Source of the DNA: Cyprinodon diabolis
Lineage: Eukaryota > Chordata > Actinopteri > Cyprinodontiformes > Cyprinodontidae
Direction: 5' to 3'
Assembly: GCA_030533445.1 (NCBI GenBank)
Contig: CM060080.1
Location: forward strand, 9,580,217-9,644,216
DNA length: 64,000 nt
Shown in pieces: positions 1 through 12,581 of the stretch. Within the stretch, counting starts at the first letter, position 1, and every line of letters starts with the position of its first letter. Under the pieces are notes generated by a model. That model ran no database searches. It was given only the letters and a program-made list of their open reading frames with translations, and was not told where the DNA came from. The position numbers and the translations under genes were made by a program.

Positions 1-839
1 GGGTTTTATATTTGGCTTTATAATAGGCAACAGAGTCAGCAAATCCTTTGATTGTGGAAAACAGTTTCAGCTTTCCTGGACTTTGTACAAGTTTGGTCAA
101 TGTACATTTCAGTCCCTGTAATGACCATTGTTTCTGAACTCCAGCACTGTGCCAGAATGCCGGTTCAACCCTAAAGAGCTGAAGGGAAACAAAAACAATA
201 AAACTCTCTGTGCTGCTAAGGCCTGTGTTTTTCAAGCTGGCCTGTCTTTCCCAAAGCAGTGCTGACACGCTCAGGACACGATGCCAGACAGATCCCGACA
301 CTCAGATTAACAAGCTAACAGCCCTTCCATGACCCTTTGGCCAAAATACAGTCACCCAAACATTTATTTTGGCAGCTGCAAGTACTGCCATTTTCACCAT
401 GTTTCAGGACAAATAAAAAAGGATGACAAGGTTTGTTTTAGGGGAGGCTATCAGACTATACACTTCCCTATTTCAAGTCCTTATAATGGAATATTTAGGT
501 GGTGAAATTATGCCAAGTCTGTTCTTGTGTGCTGCTGGCTCAATCAAATCATTATGGAAAGTAATTACAGTTGATGAAAGGTAATAAAGATTTATGATAA
601 GACCTGAGCTGAGTTATAGTTGAGGTAAATGAAAAACACTAACTTTTGAAAGGAGATAGAAATGGTACATAACCTTAATGATTGTATAAAAATCTATTGC
701 GTACAACCAACATCTTCAGAAGATATTTTTATTTTAAGCTGGAGTGTAAATAAAAACTTTTGTGAAATCAAACTGACCACTTAGGAAGCAATACTGATTG
801 ACAATCAAAATCACATGTTTTTGTGTAAAGTAGCTGCAA

Positions 840-1760
840 TACTGCAGCTCATACAAGAGGGTACATCAGTGTGAACTGTGGAAGAAGGTCTGCTGTGTAT
901 GTCGGCTTAGTCTCCAGAGGCTGGAGGCACTTCCAGGAGACAGGCTACTACAATTGGAGACGTGGAGGAGGTAGTAGGAAGATACAACCCAGCAGTAGGA
1001 CCGCTGCTAGTGATAACTTGGCCAGGCTTCTAATGCAGGATGAACAGGAGAAGCACTGCCAGAGCCCTGCAAAATGAACTCCAGAAGGCCACAAATGTGC
1101 ATAGGTCTGTATGAAACAGATTCCATGAGGATTGTATGAGGGCCTCTGGCACGCTGTGCTCTTCCTATATCAAAACAGGTTAACACTGAGCACATGTTAC
1201 AAATGTGACAGTCTGGAAACACCTTAGATATCTGCTGCCTGCAATATCCTTTAGCATGACTAGTTTGGTAATGGGTCAGTAATGGTGTGGGGTGACATTT
1301 CTTTGGAAGGTTGCACAGCCCTCCCTGTGCTTGCCAGAGGTAGCATGACTGCCATTAGGTACTGAGATGAGACCCCTCGTGAGATTATATGCTTGTGCGG
1401 TTGGTCCTGGGTTCCTCCTAATGCAGGACAATGCTAGACCTCATGTGGTTGGGGTGTCAGCAGTTCCTGCAAGATGAAGGCATTGAAGCTATGGACTGGC
1501 CAGCTCATTCCCCAGACCTTAATCCTTCTGAGCAAATCTGGGACATACTGTATTGTCTCGACCCATCCACCAACGTCCTTTGCACAACAGGCCATCCAGG
1601 AGCTGGGAGATTTTTTTAGTCCAGGGCCATTTCTCGGTTAACAAGAACGTAGTATGGACTTGGGTTCTTGCCAAGTACATTCTCGACAAGAACATAGGAA
1701 TGTGTGGACTCGGGCAGAACAGGAGCATGCAGAACAAATCTTAGTCAATTGGAACAGAAA
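840..1760 (+). pseudogene. Decayed Tc1-like transposase
   Basis: This is a remnant of a Tc1/mariner DDE transposase, the enzyme that cuts and pastes such elements at TA sites. Around 842-1000 the reading gives LQLIQEGTSV, then SRGWRHFQETGYYNWRRG, the N-terminal helix-turn-helix region of Tc1 proteins. Around 1405-1440 a QDNARPHV block carries the second catalytic Asp. Around 1470-1545 comes WPAHSPDLNPSEQIWDIL, the block with the third catalytic acidic position region. These blocks lie in different frames, with a stop near 872 and further shifts near 1440 and 1560, so no active protein is possible. Clear terminal inverted repeats were not located. It lies in a daam2 intron in the sense opposite to the gene. 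Confidence 0.85.
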
Positions 1761-4700
1761 CGTACTGATGTCACCACAGGCTCAGCTCCTCTAGACCTGC
1801 ATTTCAACTCATGTTATTAAATAGTCTCTAGATAGTAATAAATTCTTACTTTTTAGTGATGAAATATTGATTAACATAGTCAGATAAACACAAACCAAAT
1901 ACATGTTTTTCCCCCAAATAAAACCAAAGAAAACGTCAACAGAGCCACTGCTAAGCCGAGAGAGGGCTGCTGCAGATGGGCTAGGGTTAACCCTGGCTGC
2001 CGTTAGCTTCAAAAGTACATTCTACAAATGTACTTTAGTACATGATAAACTTCTAACCTAATACGCTGAGCTCCCCTAGAAGCTGTTGCTGCCGCAGTGC
2101 ATGCTGGGACAGATGTCAGTCTGGAGAGCGGACAAGTCTGCTCTGATACATGCTCGTGCAAATGGAGGTACGAGAATGACATCGAGGGATTTTGTCCGTT
2201 CTTGGTCTTGTGTTCTTTTCGATTGGAACAGGGGTTGACCTGAGGCTGATGATGCTTCACAAGCACACAAGCACATCAGAATGCACAAGTGTACATATTA
2301 AGAAATGGCCCAGGTCTAGAAGGAGATCCCTCAGGAGACTATAGGTTCCTCATCAGGAGCATGGAACATGGAGGCCACACAATACTGAGCCTTATTACAA
2401 AGCTGTTTTAAGGACATTACATTAAAGTTGGATCAGCCCGTAGTATTTTTCCACTTAAATTGTGTGTGTATCTCCAAATGCAGGTCTCCATTGGTTAATA
2501 CAGTTGATTTCCATTGATGATATTGTGGTCAGCACATTCAGCTTTGTAGAGAACATAGTATTCAATGAGAATATTTCATTCATTCAGATCTACAGTAGGG
2601 TGTGTTATTTGAATTATTATTTGAGCAGTATATATGCACATTTTTATATAGTATATAAAGAAGCTGTTTGTACAAATGAAACTGCACCTGATGCTTTTTC
2701 ACAAGTCAAAAGTGTTTTAACTCACAAGGCTGCATGAGTGTAGGTTGAACCCCATCACTCTGCTGCAACAATTACCGACTTTCACCACACATTCCTTATG
2801 TCTGCTGACAATAAATATGATTTACAGTGTGAGACGCCGGAAAGAAAGACAGGAATCCCCAACAGTATATCAGGTATATATATCTGTAAGGTGTATCACT
2901 TATTACAACCATCTGCTGAGGAAAATATTGCGCCCCTGAAGACCGAAATACCTGGCTAACACCATCATCCAGGCATTTTTCTCTGTCTGTTTGGCAGGCT
3001 ATTGTGTTTGCAGAGGCACCTGTTGAAAGAAAAGATGAAATTACATACTGCAGCTTCCCGCTGTCATGTAACAAGCCGTCTTAAACAGTCAGAACCCCCT
3101 CAGAGGTTTCGCTGACAAATAATTGAGCTCACAGTCTGGAAGAATCTGGAGTACATATAGCTTTCAAAGCACAAGTTCAGGAGCAACAGGAGGTGAAATT
3201 CCAACTACTCAGCTGGCGACAATGAACAGAAAGGACTTTAAGATGTGGAAAGATTTTACCTGACTGTAGGAAAGAGTCTCACTCTCAGATGATGATCACC
3301 AAGTGAGAAAATAAAGAAATACAATTATGCCCTGGACACGTCTAAAGAAGCACATATTGATACAGCTATTCTTTACAACAGTAGGTTTTCTAGCTTTGGA
3401 GGCCCACTGAGCACAGGCATTCATTGTAGAGCATAAAGGACCAGCAATCTAAATTAACGCTAGGAGATTTGCCAACATGGATTGCTTTAGATTCCGATCC
3501 AATCTTCTCAGAGAGGACTGGAGAGGATTTGACGGAGACCTCCAGGGTAAGTCTAAAGATCCCAAGGTATCCAAAAAGCAAGAGGAATAATTAATAAAAT
3601 ACAGACATGTTGTAACATGAGCTGCCAAGCGTGGAATATTGTTATGCAACCATAAGCAAAACCTTATCCTATATTGGTGCTATTTAAATGCTTAGAGAGC
3701 TCCAAATATTGTTCACTTTTTAAAGACAATAACACATCAAAGTTATTTCTGCATCAGCCGACTTCACACATAGTAGATACATGGGATATCAGGAGAAATA
3801 AAGGGCTGCATTATTACTGCTCAGCATTGCAATGATTGAAGCTCTGACAATGTCTTCTTTGCTCGGAGTGCGCCCTCAAATATTGGACATTAAAATTGAT
3901 CTCAGGTTCACGAAAAGGCTAAGGGTATTTCGGTCAAGAACCAAAGATGCAGCACCTGAAATAATATATTGTTAACAAAACTGCAATCCTTTTCAATGAT
4001 ATCAAACACACACAATTAAAGCAATGAATACATTTTGGTTCAATGTAAAGCTTTAATCTAAATACATAAAAAAAAAAAAAAATCAAGATTTCTCACTTTT
4101 AAATCCACCAAAGAATAGGTCCCTCACTCTATTTTTGATCAACTCAAAAGAGGGTCCTTTAATAATATTTAGTTTTGTACATCATCAATATTTGAGGAGG
4201 AATTTCAAATATGCCTACAGGGAGAATGTATCCTCTACAACCAGAAGAACTCTGCCTAAGAGGTAAGAAATGGACAGAATATTAAAGCCCTTAAGATTTT
4301 TTTTCCCACCAATCATTTATTTTTCCTTTATGTTTTCGAGACAGAAGACTTTCAAGTTTTCAGCAGGCAGATCATTTTGCTACAGATCAGGACAAGTTAT
4401 GTGATCCAGCCCCCATGCGCCTGATAATTGAAGACATGAGCTGCTGCAGTTTTCAGAGATTTCCCTGTATGGGTTTGTACTGTAACGGTCCCATTGTGTT
4501 ATGTAATTGCATTCCTGATGGATATTTGAGATGTAGGATAACGTGAAGTATGAGCCAGGAAATTGAAAAGAAATTTAGAAAACCTTTTTTGGAACTTGTG
4601 TCTTTACAACCCACAAAAAAATGCAATCATTTTGAACAAATGAAATATTGTGTTTGGTAATGTAATAAATTTGAATTTGGTTAAAGAAAGTAATGTATTT

Positions 4701-5167
4701 ACATTGTTTGCCAAAATTAGCAGTTCAATTTACATAATGACAATCCATAACAGTACATGCTTGGTTTTGAGTTCCGCATTGGTCTGAAATCAAGCAGCAA
4801 TTCAGTGTATAAAGACATTTTTGAACCATCTTAACCTTTTAGGTGGAAAGTGAATTAAATCTACTTTAATATCAAAAAGACAAGAACGGTGTTAGAGCAG
4901 ACCTCAAATGATCCCACATGATACTGTATATATCTTATTGTGGATAGCTTCAAGAGAACTTTAAGAAAATATTTCAACAGGGGGTTTACTATCTTTTTTA
5001 GACAAGTAAAGTAATACACAAGAAACTATGAAGATAGAAATTAAGTGTTTTTCTAGCAGGATTTTTCCTGCTCATTTGTGGAAAACCATAAAGGAACTTT
5101 TTAAAATCAGAATATGCACCATAGATAAGCACAAATGTCCTCTTTAGATGCAAAAATGAGGTGTCTT
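1761..5167. other. Intronic stretch, no gene recognised
   Basis: AT-rich sequence with a GC-richer patch at about 1935-2290 that may be an unclassified repeat. A run of 16 A lies near 4068-4083. Nothing else could be assigned. Confidence 0.5.
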
Positions 5168-5610
5168 CCACAGCAGGGGTCGTTTTCCCAGGCCAAGCAC
5201 CCCCAAACTGATGGCGAGATGGAGCGGGGACCCCCTAATTATATATATATTGTATGAAATTGTGTTATATCAAACTGGTCCTATGGTCACTCCATTACAG
5301 ATGGAGTCATGTAACAAAAGTAACTTCGCCCTGGGATTATTAAAGTATTTCTGATTCGGATTCCTGGTTGATGGGACACGTGTTGTGAATGAAACGGTGT
5401 CCAGCTTGAAAGAGCTCCTGTGTGTCGCTGAATGGGTGCATTGATGACTGAAAGACATCTTTTACCTCTGTTTATCTGTTTACTACAGTGCGTTGAATTC
5501 ATGTTAATGTGGATTTAAAGACAAAAAAGTCTAATCAACCAAAACTTTCCCGGCCCCCATGCAGTACCTCAGTGGAACCCCTAGGAGTTGCAGACCCCCT
5601 GTTGAAGACC
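5168..5610. repeat. Probable fish DNA-transposon remnant
   Basis: The two ends look alike in inverted sense. The left end has CAGGGGTCG and a run of CCCCC. The right end, read in reverse, has GGGTCTTCAACAGGGGGTC followed by CTAGGGG. Such CCCC-rich ends are typical of a common teleost repeat. The interior contains a short AT dinucleotide run at about 5238-5250. The ORFs across it are not coding. Superfamily and exact ends are uncertain. Confidence 0.45.
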
Positions 5611-7739
5611 CAGCTACAGGATGCTGATGTGTTGCCGCCTTCCTGGAATCGGTGAACAAACTTGGAAGACATCAAAGAAGCTCAGTGCAGCACAGATAAA
5701 GTGCTCAGTTTTTTGGCACAAACCATTTAACCTCCATCTTAATGGGACAACGTTTGACAATTAATATTTTAACCATTTTTCTAATTACAAAGAAAAGGTA
5801 AAAGATGAAACTCATTGTGTGCATTTCACAGGTTTTTTAATCAGGAGGTTTGATCCCGGGAAGTGTTCTTATTCAAATACAAGACGTACACTTGTGATTG
5901 TTAACACCACGGTCAAATAATGCCATTACATGGTCTCTGATTGTATTGAAGAGGTGCCATTCTTAAATGCAAGGCATCCACGAAAATGCAGAAATAAGAA
6001 CATGACAGAAAGTCGCACTGAACTTGTCCATATCTCCCCATCATGATACCGCTCCTAATACAGATCTAGTGTATAACAGGCAACCTATGCACTGAAGAGG
6101 AAACACCTATGAAGACTCAGATATCAAGATAATCAATTTGCAATTATCCTATAATTTATGATCATTTCAAACTGTAATAAATGTAAAAAATCTCTACAGA
6201 TAGCTGCACTCATAGTACTCATAATGCAACAGGAATATATTCTAGGTTGTTCTCATCATATTTGTTTTTATGAATGTGTGGAAAGAAACAAAAATGTGAC
6301 TTTTTTTTGGTTTATTCAAAACCTTCATATCAATAGCTACCTTACCCTAACTAGAACTACTAGTTCTATCTGTTCTGTGGGTCTGGTTATCTTCCCCTTA
6401 TAATTTTCACCGTATATCAGATGTTTCTTGCAGCAAACAGAGATAGTAATTTTTTTAATCTTTTTTTTTTTTTTTCTTCATTTGACCTATTTTTATATTG
6501 AAGTTTAAAACCACTGGTACAGGTTGAGAAATGGGTTAGTTTAGTCAGGGACATGCTCTAATCATTAGTTGAAGCTCAAGTGTGTTTGTGTGTCAGTGCA
6601 GCGCGTCTAATAAGAATCAGGAGACCCTGTTTGGCTACCAGTGCTGGGAGATAATAAAGAGCTATTAGATGTTACATCGTGTTCTCTACCTGCGGGCGAC
6701 TCGTTGCAAGTCATGCAAAAACAAGTACACTTAGCCTCACACACAGGAATGTGATACTTTTATATAAAGGCTGAACTGATGCCATTTCTGTATTAACATG
6801 AGGCAGGTGTCAATTGTTAATTTTCATCTGCTGACTCACTAACAGAACCAACCCTTCTGGAAAATGGTGTATTGGCTTATGCAAGACAAATATCTGATGG
6901 TGTAATTTTAAATTGTAGGCCTATTATCCTCATTATAATTTAGATTTTTAAGGTTTCATGTTTTAGTTTTTTGGTATCACTCAGATAGCAAATGTGTCAG
7001 CATTTCTGTTTGATTTAAATCTCTAACATGGCGCGAGGCTGTGGCCAAAAACTGCGCAGACGTGCGCATCTCCAAATTTTTGGAATTTGGCGCTGACCGC
7101 GCACAGTTGTTCTGTACTGATGTCAAATGGTGCAGAAGGTTCAAGTGGAACAGCTTGGCTAAATGTAATGTTGTTACTGTTTAATCAGAGACTAAAAACA
7201 GCATACGGGTGAGTTTATAGCAAAAGTTTGGGGTAAAAACAAGGATTTTAGTTTCTGTTTCCATCACATATACCATAAAAAAAGGCTGAAACCATTACTC
7301 ATTGTAAAGTATATACTGCATTCAGCCTTTATTTGGTAAAACAAAGTTTTTTCATATCATATCAAAATAGACGTATACCAAAAACCAATCAAATGTATTG
7401 TAAGGTATCACACCAGTATATATTTATATAACAACAAAAAACTAGATTAAAATTTTTCTAAAAAGTGCTTTAAATCAGTCATACCTGTCTTAATACCTGC
7501 TTGGTCAGATGCTGAAGTTTAATAAAAGAAGGCAAGGAAAGCAGAATAAAGCATTAGCCTCGCTGCATGCAGTTAGCCAAGCCTTGTTGCTAAATAATTA
7601 TATAAACCTGTCAATAAGCCACAAATAAAGTAGCTTTAAGCTCTGGATGCAGGAGAGCTGCACCTCAGGATGGTCCTATCTTTTGCATCGGAGAGGAGCT
7701 TCTGCGCCTTGACAACTTTTAATTAGAGTCAATGGCCAA
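5611..7739. other. Intronic stretch, no gene recognised
   Basis: Mostly AT-rich unique-looking sequence, with a T-rich run at about 6450-6478. The 6590-6740 portion is more balanced in composition but carries no recognisable coding signal. Confidence 0.5.
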
Positions 7740-8044
7740 AGATGCTGGTGAAGATTCTTAGACATCCAGGTCATAGTCATTCCAACAAAGTAAAAAACAA
7801 ACCACTGGACTTTGCTTCCAAGTTTGAAGACAACTTTCACCAAATTCCATTCAATTTCCATGTTTTCTAAGCCATAACTAGGCTTTTGTTTGTGCCACTC
7901 TATAAGCCTGGAACTCAACGCTACTTTAGACATTTTGAAGAGAAAAAGCTTCCTGGATGGGAAGCATAACATCTCCCAACTTTGAAAACAAAGTCCAGTG
8001 GATTGTTTTTTTTTCTTTTTTAATTTTGTTGGAATGGCCAAGGA
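7740..8044. repeat. Hairpin MITE, family H copy 1
   Basis: This is a non-autonomous inverted-repeat element. The left arm (about 7768-7832) contains GGTCATAGTCATTCCAACAA and CCACTGGACTTTG. The right arm (about 7975-8040) contains the complements CAAAGTCCAGTGG and TTGTTGGAATG. The motif TTCCTGGATGGGAAGC at 7950-7965 is shared with copies at 37915-38290 and 49030-49135. The overlapping ORFs on both strands are by-products of the repeat. Confidence 0.7.
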
Positions 8045-8231
8045 TTTTTCCGCCCCAGAGCGGAAATATGTCACCCATCCGACGACAAATTAAACCTCTT
8101 TACTCGTCATTAAAGATTAAATATTTATCTTGCACATCTAAAAAAAAATATAATATTATTTGAAATATGTTATTTTATAATAAAATTTTTATTTGTTCTT
8201 TTTTACGTCTTAAATAAGGTCACTGGGTGGG

Positions 8232-8272
8232 TGGGGCGGCGCTCCAGCACCGCATATTTGCCAGTCGCCACT
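8232..8272. repeat. Possible solo DNA-transposon end
   Basis: The sequence ends in CCAGTCGCCACTG after a GC-rich run (GGGGCGGCGCTCC). This resembles the CAGTGGCG-type termini of fish DNA transposons. No matching left end was established. Confidence 0.3.
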
Positions 8273-9807
8273 GGTAAAAACAGCAGTGGATAACTTGGAC
8301 ACCATGACGGTCAAATATTTGAAAGAAAAAAGGGAGTAGTGTTGCAAAAATAGGTGACATGGTGATGGTCATTTCTTGGAAGTTGTTGCTAATTAAAGGA
8401 AACTCAGATAATTTCAGTAAAGTACGAGAGAAATTGAAGATGCAATAAAATTCTATATAAAAGAGAAATAATATTTTCTATATGTTGAAACAAGTCTGTG
8501 GTTCATTTGCACAGCAGGGATTGTTTATATCTTTTCTCAGTCTGTTTGTAGAGAAGTTAAACTGAACCACTTGATTAGAATCAAGCAACAGCTTATCCAG
8601 CACTGTGCATTAGAACCACCTTATTGGATAATTACCACAATAAGCAAGTGTAGAAACATCTCTAATGAAGTCGTCTGAGACTATTTCTTTAGTTCAATAT
8701 ATCAAAGGGTTTAGTTCATTTTTTAAATAGAAGTTTTATTTTCCAATAAAAAATATTCATGGATCTCACCACACTGTACCAATATGGAACTTAAAAAATG
8801 TCAATAGTTTTAGAAAAGTTGTGTTGCACAGTTTGTTTTGCAGCGGGATAATGATAGATTTCTTTGTTCCTTTCTCAAAGAATTGTCTTACCACAACAAC
8901 TGGAGCCCTCCCTTCACTGGAGCAAACAAGACAACCAGTGTCCATCCCTAAAAGGATTCAAATTTCTGTCATGTGCTCATTCTGTGCAACAGAGGGCACT
9001 ACTGTGTGTTGCCCTTATTTTCTGTTTCTGCATTGCTTCATTTTCCTTCCAACTGTATGTGTGTTTTGATTTTCTTATGTTTGTCTGGGGCTGTACATGT
9101 GAGGGCAGTATTCATTTCTTTCTGGTTGCAAACACAGACACACAGGCAGATTTTTATCTAATATTGCACCACAGTTGTTTTCTCTCTCTCTCTCCTTCTC
9201 TCTCTCACTCATTCTCCATTACAACGGCTCTCTCTCCATGAATGAGGGGTTTGTTTGGATTTTCCTCCGGCTTTCCGCTGTTCACCATCACCCTGGTTTT
9301 GCTCTTCATTTTCTGGCCTGGACACAAAACTCTGCAAAGGAAATGATTTCTGACTGGGAGAGATGGAGGTGGAATGACAAACTAATATATCCTAGCTTTG
9401 AACCTGACTTAGACTCAAATAGCTCCAAAGTGCCCAGCCTGCAGCCAAAACTTTGTTTCCACTACCTTTTGCTACAGCACAGACAGTCCTCATAAAAGTC
9501 TCTAGTTGCCTAAGTGAGTTATTCAATAACGGACAGAGGAGTTTTATTGAACTGTACTGCAGGTTCGTGTGTGCAAATGGGAATCTGGCTAAGAGTCCAA
9601 TCCCCTTTGAGCATCCACAGGCACAGCAGCTCATCATACAGCAATAAAGGTTCAAATCTGTATGTATTCCTCATGCTCATATTGCAGCTTCTATTCTTGC
9701 ACCGATGTCTCTAATCAACCAAAAAATATCTGCTGCTCCCTTTCGTTTTATAAAGTTGTAACCCAACCCAGGCCACATGCAGTTGAGAGCAATGTAGGTG
9801 TTTTGCT
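8273..9807. other. Intronic stretch, no gene recognised
   Basis: A CT-rich low-complexity tract lies at about 9179-9235. Several overlapping ORFs at 8820-9715 in all frames have no recognisable domains and no codon signal, and are taken as chance. Confidence 0.5.
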
Positions 9808-10561
9808 CATAGGTGGTTCTAGGCAGGGGCCAACGGGGGCCAGCGCCCCTGGACAACTAATCCTGGCCCCTGTAATGGCCCCTGTACTTAAAACATACAT
9901 TACAAAAAATTGACATATACAGTAAGTAAATTTTCTTGAAAAGGGGTGTATTTTGCCTCAGTTTGCGCAGTAGGTAAAATAATTTACAAATGTAATAAGA
10001 TGATTTCAATAATAATAAAAGAAAAATCAATCTTCTTATTTCAAGTAGTTTGTATGTAATTATCTTATTTTGAGGGGGAAATAAATTTTTTTTTGGAATC
10101 ATCTTATTTACCTCTGCATTTTAAGAAGTTTTAGATTAATTTTTGCGGGTCATAAAAAGTAAGTCCTATGATTATATCCACTGACATAATGGACTGCACT
10201 CAAATCTTAGATCTTGTTTTGAGATTTATTATTTTCATGATTTCAAGAAGTCTTGTAAAGTGCAATCGCCTAACGGCATTAGCAGAGTATTGCACTTAGT
10301 TTAATCTGAATCCTCTCAAAAGCAACCTTGTCTTGCTTATTATATCAATCTCCAAACGAGACCCTGAATAGATGGACGGTTTTTGCAGCATGTAACTGAT
10401 GATAAAAGGACTTGGACCAATTTTATCAATCACCTTTACAATTTACTTTTAAACAATGAAGTCAACGTAAAACTTCAGCCATTTTAAGATACAACCAGGT
10501 TCCCATCATCATAACAGCACTACCCTGCCTCCCCGGAAAACTTTGTCTAGATCCGCCACTG
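9808..10561. repeat. Non-autonomous DNA transposon (about 750 bp)
   Basis: The left end CATAGGTGGTTCTAGG and the reversed right end CAGTGGCGGATCTAGAC form short degenerate terminal inverted repeats. The GC-rich left subterminal part contains GGGGCCAGCGCCCCTGG. The interior is AT-rich with no transposase. Target duplications are not recognisable. Confidence 0.55.
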
Positions 10562-10572
10562 CAGTTACTACC

Positions 10573-10609
10573 TTTGGTAAAGGAGCATAACTTTTGCTCC
10601 TTTACCAAA
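10573..10609. repeat. Perfect 15-bp hairpin
   Basis: Arms TTTGGTAAAGGAGCA (10573-10587) and its exact complement (10595-10609) are separated by 7 nt. It lies 12 bp outside the right end of the preceding element. Confidence 0.8.
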
Positions 10610-11237
10610 AGTTAGTAGGAGCAGATCATTCCATAATGATATGAGAGCTGGAAACTAGAACATTATACTGCATCTAACCTCAAAAGCAAATTAGCAGGGA
10701 TACACGTCTTCACTTTTAATAATGAGCAAGAGGCCGGACAAATAATTGTCATCCAGCTTCAAACACAGCCCTATAGTTTCAGGTGTCTTAAGTGGGAACA
10801 GAACTCTTGTGGAAAGATAGACGGAAGTATATTAGCATGTTTTCTGCAAGATACGGATTTTCAAGAATCACATTCTTTAGTTACTGAATGATCACAGTTT
10901 CTTTGCAGTCTGTGGTAAATCCTTGCTGGAAGTTTGCAGAACAGATGGACTCTTCAGTTCTGCCACTATTCCACTGCAGCTTGCAAAAACAATCAAGCCC
11001 TATAACAATGATAATAATACGGTCACATGTTTACGTCAAAGGAGAAATTAAAAGCAGATAAGTAGGCCGGCTGTGTGGTTGAACTAATCCAAAACCGTAA
11101 GGGGATGCTTTTTTTCCCCTCCTTTTGCTGAAGGTTGACATTTAGTTCTAAACTGTGGCTTCAGGGAGGCAGTCAAAAGGAGGGCAGCCAGAGGATCAGA
11201 GCTGATGTATGATAAAGTACAAGAGTGGCCAACTCAC
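10610..11237. other. Intronic stretch before the daam2 exon
   Basis: Nothing recognisable beyond the splice donor at its right edge (minus strand). Confidence 0.5.
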
Positions 11238-11327
11238 CTTCTTCTTGCTACAATAGATCTGCCATTTCTTCTCATCAGGCAGAGCAAACATGGCCTCTCT
11301 GTTCTTGTCAGTCAAGTCCAGTTCATC
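11238..11327 (-). CDS. daam2: daam2 second coding exon (codons 57-86)
   Basis: This 90-nt exon continues the GTPase-binding (GBD/FH3) region of the formin. On the minus strand the acceptor is TTGTTGTTGCAG, ending at 11328. The exon begins GATGAACTGGAC and ends AAGAAG before the donor GTGAGT at 11237-11232. It encodes 30 residues including [17 protein letters not shown] and [15 protein letters not shown]2 has DKNREAMF where DAAM1 has DKHREAMF, so this favours daam2. The exon is phase 0 at both ends and joins in frame to the ELV that ends the upstream exon (27095), as expected from vertebrate DAAM gene structure. It is too short to stand out as an ORF and was found by splice sites plus protein similarity. 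The next exon, which should begin with a Glu/Gln-rich stretch and a TSWP motif, was not seen between 1 and 11237. Confidence 0.95.
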
Positions 11328-11621
11328 CTGCAACAACAATAAGAGAAGCTTAGGCTACACAGCTTTTATTTCTGTTAGTCTGTACGGAGAAAAAAAAGAA
11401 TAACAAAAGCAATGACACAAAATCAAGGCACTGTCATTCATTATTTTTTCTTCATTTAGTCATTTAAATGACAAGAGAAAATATCTTAGAAGTCACAGAT
11501 CACAGTGAAGTTGGTCAATAGGGTTCTTCTCATTTTGCTCTATTGCCATTTTTGTACTTTTGTAGGTTTTTTGTTTTGTTTTATAAGCTGCGTTTTTCTG
11601 GTAAGAAATGGTTCAAAAGTA

Positions 11622-11693
11622 GCCCGGTTGGTTCAGTCAGTAGAGCATGAGACTCTTAATCTCCGGGTCATAGGTTTGAGCCCCACGAGCACC
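11622..11693 (+). pseudogene. tRNA-Lys(CTT)-like sequence, degenerate
   Basis: The sequence follows vertebrate tRNA-Lys closely. It has a GCCCGG acceptor start, GTTCAGTCAGTAGAGC for the D arm, GAGACTCTTAATCTC with anticodon CTT, and TTTGAGCCCCAC for the T loop and arm. The 3' acceptor half (GAGCACC) does not pair with the 5' half, and the T stem has mismatches, so it is not a functional tRNA. It is either a tRNA pseudogene or a SINE head. Confidence 0.75.
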
Positions 11694-11787
11694 TCTTTGA
11701 CTAATCCACCAAAGTAGGTGGTAGCTTGCACAAGACTTTGCCACTAGTAGGTGGGTTTTCTTGCATCTGAGTGCTGTTGTTATTTAG

Positions 11788-11998
11788 GGGCGTGGCTAGT
11801 GGTCAGGGTCTTGGAATCTTGAGGTTGTGAGTTCGAAATCCACTCCGACAGACTGCCACTCTGGGTCTTTGAGCAAGACTCTTAACCCCCTGGTGCTGCA
11901 CAGTGGCAGTCCACTGCTCCCCAAAGGGGATTGATTAAATACAGAGAGTTAATTTTTCCATTGTGAGATCAATAAAGTTTTATTTTATTTTAATTTTA
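11788..11998 (+). repeat. tRNA-derived SINE
   Basis: An A-box-like TGGCTAGTGG (11793-11802) and a B-box-like GTTCGAAATCC (11831-11841) give an internal RNA polymerase III promoter. A body with GAGCAAGACTCTTAACCCC and CCACTGCTCCCC follows. The 3' end, AGATCAATAAAGTTT followed by a TTTTA-rich tail, is typical of fish SINEs that share a LINE tail. The same body occurs at 45135-45330. Confidence 0.8.
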
Positions 11999-12581
11999 AT
12001 TTCCGTTTCCCCTGTAGTACTTACTACTCTATTAGTACCTGCCAGAAGGGTGCATTTACTTTTACAAATTCACATAATCAAATAAAAGAGTTAAGTTGTT
12101 TGTAGAAAATGGCCAGTCAGTCAGTCTCATAGATGCAACACAGTGCATTTAGAAATCTAGATATGTGAAGAAAGGGATGTGAGTGACTATAGAAGGCATG
12201 GCAGTATTTATTTTCTGGTATTTTCAAATGGACAATATATTTTTCTTATACAGAATGCTCAGAAAAACTAAACAAAACCTTGTGTCCTAAAGGGTTAGGA
12301 CACAAAGATTTCTTGTGAATGTTAGCAGAAAATAGGCAAACTGGTTCAAGATGACAGAAAGTCAACAGTAGCTCAATGGCCATTCATAGAATAGCTGAAT
12401 GTTATCTTTGAATGCACATGTTGTAGAAGCAGCAGAGACTTTACCAATGGTCACGCCTTTCAGCTCAAAGTAGCTGTAGCTCTCTTTCACAGCGGTTAAT
12501 AAAATTTAAGAACTGCTGATAGGAACTTTTCCCTTATCCTCTTTATTTAACTGCTACATTTAGATCTTAGGGTCAGAATCT
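11999..12581. other. Intronic stretch, no gene recognised
   Basis: No repeat or coding signal was recognised. Confidence 0.5.

Larger units (their letters stand above)
1..11237 (-). other. daam2: daam2 intron downstream of codon 86 (partial)
   Basis: The donor GTGAGT lies at 11237-11232 and the intron runs past the left edge of the window. I looked for the next DAAM exon (motifs TSWP, YYID or FYID) on the minus strand and did not find it, so at least 11.2 kb is intronic. Repeats inside it are listed separately. Confidence 0.75.

Noticed and set aside
7676..8074. 132-codon minus-strand ORF.
   Set aside because: Covers a hairpin MITE; similar ORF pieces would occur in any copy of the repeat.
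11505..11717. 70-codon ORF ending in a Ser/Pro-rich tail.
   Set aside because: Its second half is a translation of the tRNA-Lys-like sequence.
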